From NCBI GenBank assembly GCA_027459645.1, contig DAIDHQ010000030.1, positions 124,001-188,000 of the forward strand: DNA of 64,000 bases. Reading direction: 5' to 3'. The notes below the pieces were generated by a model, which made no database searches, had not been told where the DNA came from, and saw only the letters and a program-made list of their open reading frames with translations. The stretch is from Vulcanimicrobiota bacterium. Lineage in GTDB: Bacteria; Vulcanimicrobiota; Vulcanimicrobiia; Vulcanimicrobiales; Vulcanimicrobiaceae. This document shows, in pieces, positions 60,662-64,000 of this stretch (position 1 is the stretch's first letter; the number at the start of each line of letters is the position of its first letter). The translations under genes were made by a program, and so were the position numbers.

Positions 60662-60740
60662 AAGCGCGCCCGCATTTCTCCAAAGCGTAGGACGACCGGT
60701 CGTAACCCGCGCTTGCGCCGGGGCGTTAAGATAGACGAAC

Positions 60741-61424
60741 ATGCCGAACCCGGTCCAAACGTTTCTGAGCGATCTCCGTGCCCCACTCGACCGCGACCCC
60801 GCGGCGCGAAGCTGGGTAGACGTCGTGCTGTCCTATCCCGGGTTCCACGCGATCACGGGCTATCGCATCTTTCACGCGCTCCATCGCGCGCGGGTCCCTG
60901 TGCTGCCGCGTTGGCTCTCCCACGTCACGCGCTTTCTGACCGGCATCGAGATTCATCCGGGGGCGACGATCGGGCAGTCGGTGTTCATCGATCACGGCAT
61001 GGGTGTCGTCATCGGCGAGACGGCCGAAGTCGGCGACGGCTGCACGATCTATCAGGGCGTGACGCTGGGCGGCACGAGCCTGCAACGGACCAAGCGCCAT
61101 CCGACGCTCGGGAAGAACGTGACGGTGGGTGCGAACGCATCGGTCATCGGCGCGATCGTTCTCGGTGATAATTCCCGCGTCGGCAGCGGTTCCGTCGTCG
61201 TTCGCGACGTACCGGCCGATGCGACGGTTGTCGGAATTCCGGCGCACGTCGTCGCGCTGGACGGCAAACCCGTGCGGCTCGTGCCGGATCGGCCTCGCGT
61301 CGACATGCCCGATCCAAACGAAAGTGCGATCAACGAACTCTCTCGCCGCCTCGCCTCGCTCGAGAAACGCGTCGAGCAGGTTGAAGACAACGACGGCGAA
61401 GAGACGTGGTCGTGGGTAATCTAG
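60741..61424 (+). CDS. cysE: Serine O-acetyltransferase
   Basis: Makes O-acetylserine for cysteine synthesis. A 227-residue CysE: PGFHAITGYRIFHALHRARV in the N-terminal helical part, then a left-handed beta helix with GIEIHPGATIGQSVFIDHG, MGVVIGETAEVGDGCTIYQG, GVTLGGTSLQRTKRHPTLG, and a C-terminal coiled-coil-like tail (RRLASLEKRVEQVEDN). It resumes the conserved ispF-gltX-cysE-cysS order on the far side of the mobile insertion. A TTAAGAT 10 bases before its ATG could serve as a new -10 box. Overlaps cysS. Confidence 0.95.
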   Translation: MPNPVQTFLSDLRAPLDRDPAARSWVDVVLSYPGFHAITGYRIFHALHRARVPVLPRWLSHVTRFLTGIEIHPGATIGQSVFIDHGMGVVIGETAEVGDGCTIYQGVTLGGTSLQRTKRHPTLGKNVTVGANASVIGAIVLGDNSRVGSGSVVVRDVPADATVVGIPAHVVALDGKPVRLVPDRPRVDMPDPNESAINELSRRLASLEKRVEQVEDNDGEETWSWVI

Positions 61425-62863
61425 GCTCGCTCAAACTCTATAACACGCGAACCCGCACCGTCGAGCGCTTCGTGCCGCTTCGCGACGGCGAGGTGCGCAT
61501 GTACGTTTGCGGCCTCACGCCTTCCGCACAAGCGCACCTCGGTCACGCGCGGTCGTTCCTGTTCTTCGATCTGCTGCGCCGGTTGCTGATGTATCGCGGA
61601 TACAAGGTCACCTACGTGCAAAACGTCACCGACATCGACGACCGCAGTATCAATCGCGCCCGGGAAACGGGCGAGTATTGGTACGACATCGTTTCGGGCT
61701 ATTATGCGGAGTTCAAGACGTCGATGCGCGCGCTCGGCGTGATGGAGTTCGACGAAGAACCCTACGCGACGAAGTTCATTCCGCAAATTCAAGAGATGAT
61801 TCGCGAGTTGATCGACGGCGGGTACGCCTACGTGGTCGATGACGGCATCTATTATCGCGTGAGCGCCTTCCCAAGCTACGGCAAATTGAGCAATCGTAAC
61901 CTCGAGGAACTCGAGGCCGGCGCACGCATCGAAGTCGACGAGCACAAAGAAGATCCGCTCGATTTCGCGTTGTGGAAATTTGCAAAGCCCGGCGAACCCA
62001 AGTGGGAGTTCGAACCGTTCGGTGCTGGCCGGCCCGGTTGGCACATCGAATGCTCCGCCATGGCGCGCACGCTACTCGATCCGCAAGGCCAAGGGTTCGA
62101 TATCCATGGCGGCGGCGCCGATTTGATCTTCCCGCATCACGAGAACGAGATCGCGCAGAGCGAGCCGTTGATGCCGCATCCGCCGATGGCGAACGTGTGG
62201 CTGCACGGTGGCCTGTTGAATTTCGAAGGCCGCAAGATGTCCAAATCGCTGGGCAACTTCGAACCGCTGGTCGATTTGCTGGCGCGTCACGATCCGCAAG
62301 CGGTGCGCATGACGTTTTTGACGACGGGCTACAGCAAGGTGATGAACTTCACCGAAGAGTCGCTTTCCGCATCGTATGCGAATCTCGAAAAGCTCAAAGC
62401 GGCCTATCGCCGGATCCACGGTGACGGTCCGCTCGAACCGCGTCACGACGTGCACGCGTCGATCGCCGAGAGCGTCGCAGCCGCACTCGACGACGACGTG
62501 AATACCTCGGCGGCGCTGGCAGCGCTGCTGGCGTTTGCAAAGGATGCGACGCCGGCCGACGCGGGCGCATTCGAAACCGCGCTCTGGCTGCTCGGCGTCG
62601 TTCCAAATGCGTCGTGGCTCGAAGAGGCGCGCGCGCAGTTGCCCGCGGACGTGCTCGAGCGGCTGCATTCGGAATTCGGCGGAGAGATCGCGTTCGACGG
62701 CGCATCGGCGGAAGAAGCGATCGGCATGGTGATCGAACGCCGCTCGCAGGCGCGCGCCGCCAAAGATTGGGCGGCTTCGGATCGCTTACGCGACGCACTC
62801 GCGCGCTGCGGCATCGCTATCAAGGATTCGAAGGAGGGCACCACGTGGACCGCCGCCGGATAA
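61406..62863 (+). CDS. cysS: Cysteinyl-tRNA synthetase
   Basis: Charges tRNA-Cys. A 485-residue class I synthetase: MYVCGLTPSAQAHLGHARSF holds a zinc Cys and the HIGH-type HLGH, VTYVQNVTDIDDRSINRA the cysteine site, GWHIECSAMARTLL and DLIFPHHENEIAQSE the other zinc ligands, and GRKMSKSLGNF the KMSKS loop. CGLTPSAQAHLGH replaces the usual CGPTVYxxxHIGN, so it belongs to a divergent branch; MshC-like ligases are also divergent there, but full length and the C-terminal DALR-type domain support CysS. GTG start, overlapping cysE by 19 bases. Confidence 0.95.
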   Translation: MVVGNLGSLKLYNTRTRTVERFVPLRDGEVRMYVCGLTPSAQAHLGHARSFLFFDLLRRLLMYRGYKVTYVQNVTDIDDRSINRARETGEYWYDIVSGYYAEFKTSMRALGVMEFDEEPYATKFIPQIQEMIRELIDGGYAYVVDDGIYYRVSAFPSYGKLSNRNLEELEAGARIEVDEHKEDPLDFALWKFAKPGEPKWEFEPFGAGRPGWHIECSAMARTLLDPQGQGFDIHGGGADLIFPHHENEIAQSEPLMPHPPMANVWLHGGLLNFEGRKMSKSLGNFEPLVDLLARHDPQAVRMTFLTTGYSKVMNFTEESLSASYANLEKLKAAYRRIHGDGPLEPRHDVHASIAESVAAALDDDVNTSAALAALLAFAKDATPADAGAFETALWLLGVVPNASWLEEARAQLPADVLERLHSEFGGEIAFDGASAEEAIGMVIERRSQARAAKDWAASDRLRDALARCGIAIKDSKEGTTWTAAG

Positions 62864-63645
62864 ATCGCGGCCCCCGCACGCCGCAGCGGCGCCGGGAAGC
62901 GCGCCTGGATTTTGACGACGTGATGTACGGCATCCACGTCGTCGAGGAGGCGCTCAACGCAAACGAACCGCTGCGCGCAATCCACGTCTCCGACGATCGC
63001 AAGCGCGATCCGTTGCTGCGGAAAATCATCGCCGAGGCCAAGGAACGCAACATTACGGTGCGCTTCGAAGACCGCGGCTTTTTCGCGCAGCTTCCCTATA
63101 AAACGCATCAGGGCGTTATTGCCATCGCGCCGCCGTTCGAGTACGCGAGCCTGCACGACGTACTCGGGAAGCGCAAGACCGGCTTCGCGTTCTTCGTCTT
63201 GCTCGACCACCTGACCGATCCGCACAACGTGGGCGCGATCGTGCGCAGCGCCGAATGTTTTGGCGCCGATGCGGTGATCGTGCCCGAGCGGCGTTCGGCC
63301 GGAATTAACGCGACGGTGCGCAAAGCTGCGGCGGGCGCGGCCGAGCATCTGCCGATCGTGCGCGTTTCGAACATCAACGATGCGATCCGTCAATTGAAGA
63401 AGGCGGGCATCTGGGTGGCCGGCGCCGATGCGGGCGAGCGGTCCGTCGAGCTGTCGGAAGCCGATTTTCGGCGGGATATTGCGCTCGTGATCGGAGCGGA
63501 AGGCGAGGGGCTTGCCCAGCTGGTCCGCCGAGAGTGCGATTATCTGGTACGCATTCCGATGCGCGGCGTTACGGAGTCGCTCAACGCCTCGGTCGCCGGA
63601 GGCGTCCTCATGTACGAAGTCCTGCGGCAAAGGTCGCAGGCGTAG
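62845..63645 (+). CDS. rlmB: 23S rRNA (guanosine-2'-O-)-methyltransferase RlmB-like
   Basis: A 266-residue SPOUT methyltransferase (TrmH/RlmB group) that 2'-O-methylates rRNA. It has a basic start (DRRRINRGPRTPQRRREAR), a substrate-binding domain (MYGIHVVEEALNANEPLRAI), and a SPOUT domain with LLDHLTDPHNVGAIVRSAE, ALVIGAEGEGLAQLVRRE, and VTESLNASVAGGVLMYEVL at the knot. GTG start with AAGGAGG upstream, 19 bases inside cysS. The mrnC ribonuclease gene often found between cysS and rlmB is absent. Confidence 0.93.
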   Translation: MDRRRINRGPRTPQRRREARLDFDDVMYGIHVVEEALNANEPLRAIHVSDDRKRDPLLRKIIAEAKERNITVRFEDRGFFAQLPYKTHQGVIAIAPPFEYASLHDVLGKRKTGFAFFVLLDHLTDPHNVGAIVRSAECFGADAVIVPERRSAGINATVRKAAAGAAEHLPIVRVSNINDAIRQLKKAGIWVAGADAGERSVELSEADFRRDIALVIGAEGEGLAQLVRRECDYLVRIPMRGVTESLNASVAGGVLMYEVLRQRSQA

Positions 63646-63654
63646 GACGCCAAC

Positions 63655-63675
63655 AGGAACCGACGGTTCCTTTAT
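63655..63675 (+). terminator. Stem-loop after rlmB
   Basis: AGGAACC-GAC-GGTTCCT is a perfect 7-base-pair stem with a 3-base loop 10 bases after the rlmB stop, followed by TTAT. It may terminate the cysE-cysS-rlmB transcript before the sigma-factor promoter. Confidence 0.5.
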
Positions 63676-63677
63676 CC

Positions 63678-63706
63678 TTGACGGGGGCAGGACCCCCTCC
63701 TATAAT
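63678..63706 (+). promoter_or_regulatory. Near-consensus promoter for the sigma-factor gene
   Basis: TTGACG (63678-63683), a 17-base spacer and a perfect TATAAT (63701-63706). The spacer includes GGGGG-CAGGA-CCCCC (63683-63697), a palindrome that could be an operator. Transcription would start near 63713, giving a leader of about 69 bases before the predicted ATG. Confidence 0.8.
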
Positions 63707-63781
63707 CACGTGGATGCGTCGCGCTCGACGGGCTCCGGCCCGCGTTTTTTCGGCGCATCGGACCACGAGGCGAAAAAATTC

Positions 63782-64000
63782 ATGGCTATGACCCATCCCA
63801 TCTCGGATGGTTTGGAGTACAACGAGAGAGCGGACGAAGATCTCGTTGCCATCGCGAAGTCGGGCGACAATCTCGCGATGGAGTACCTGCTCAACAAGTA
63901 CAAGAATTTCGTCAGAATCAAGGCCAAGAGCTACTTCCTGATCGGCGCCGACCGTGAGGACATCATCCAAGAGGGTATGATCGGCCTCTATAAGGCTGTG
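63782..64000 (+). CDS. sigH: Sigma-70-family RNA polymerase sigma factor, SigH-like, 3' end cut by window
   Basis: The first 73 residues of a sigma factor: ADEDLVAIAKSGDNLAMEYL and LNKYKNFVRIKAKSYFLIG form region 2.1, and ADREDIIQEGMIGLYKAV is region 2.2, the core-binding part. The pattern matches the SigH (Spo0H) group, and the position after cysE-cysS-rlmB is that of sigH in Firmicutes. In a non-Firmicute it need not mean sporulation. ATG 63782 has GAGGCG upstream; ATG 63788 is an alternative. Confidence 0.85.
   Translation, partial: MAMTHPISDGLEYNERADEDLVAIAKSGDNLAMEYLLNKYKNFVRIKAKSYFLIGADREDIIQEGMIGLYKAV

Noticed and set aside
52636-60740. Integrative element or prophage
   Set aside because: No integrase, att-like duplication, replication or structural phage gene is present; only IS transposases surround the cargo.
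63782-64000. Evidence for endospore formation
   Set aside because: A SigH-like gene alone in the conserved block is found in non-sporulating lineages; no spore genes appear here.

Overview
This is a G+C-rich bacterial chromosome segment with very dense packing. Many neighbouring genes share ATGA or GTGA start/stop overlaps, and GTG and TTG starts are common. A TolC-type outer-membrane channel points to a two-membrane cell. The order PIN/TRAM protein - ispD - ispF - (gltX position) - cysE - cysS - rlmB - sigH is the block known from Firmicutes such as Bacillus. OpcA next to G6PDH and a fused transaldolase/phosphoglucose isomerase recall Cyanobacteria, Actinobacteria and deep-branching phyla. 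I suspect Candidatus Eremiobacterota (WPS-2) or a relative, but there is no rRNA here to prove it. I saw no rRNA, tRNA or CRISPR array, and no gene-free stretch above about 300 bases.

Layout. 1-7.9 kb: a truncated GH47 mannosidase-like gene, secreted proteins, the histidine-degradation genes hutU-hutI-hutF-like, a lipoprotein and a serine hydrolase. 7.9-14.0 kb: a TetR-controlled drug-efflux operon (periplasmic-type protein, TetR, EmrA-like, EmrB-like, TolC-like, 40-residue ORF) behind two palindromic operators. 14.0-22.1 kb, minus strand: a sugar-phosphate operon tkt - tal/pgi fusion - zwf - opcA - pgl. 22.2-24.1 kb: lysine/diaminopimelate genes dapD-dapC. 24.2-25.4 kb: a frame-disrupted secreted protein. 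25.4-31.6 kb, minus strand: radA - ftcD - M16 peptidase - aldehyde dehydrogenase. 31.7-44.1 kb: a long plus-strand run with a GT2 glycosyltransferase, cmk, plsC, ispH, a polyprenyl synthase, a 1090-residue double GT-C glycosyltransferase, yebC, a PASTA protein, rpe, thiL, a pyridoxal-kinase-like gene and an unknown gene. 44.1-48.7 kb: rpmB divergent from a fatty-acid scavenging set fakA - plsX - two DegV/FakB proteins. 48.7-52.6 kb: hemW, PIN/TRAM, ispD, ispF and a stand-alone glutamyl-tRNA-synthetase anticodon-binding domain.

52.6-60.7 kb is a foreign insertion that splits this conserved block. It holds a decayed IS3 element, an intact IS256-type element, a low-G+C cargo, a truncated IS3 copy, a complete IS3 element in opposite orientation, and an Xre regulator with its own promoter. 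The cargo is a 38-residue peptide gene with its own terminator, two related HEAT-repeat proteins (one with cupin-like histidines) and a membrane protein with a PH-like tail. It is my best candidate for an undescribed system, possibly a modified peptide with partner and immunity functions. The housekeeping block resumes with cysE, cysS, rlmB and a sigH-like sigma gene cut by the window end.

Taken together, the window supplies NADPH and pentoses, isoprenoid steps (ispD, ispF, ispH, polyprenyl synthase), phospholipid precursors (plsC, plsX, fak genes), protein glycosylation, cysteine and lysine synthesis, and histidine breakdown.
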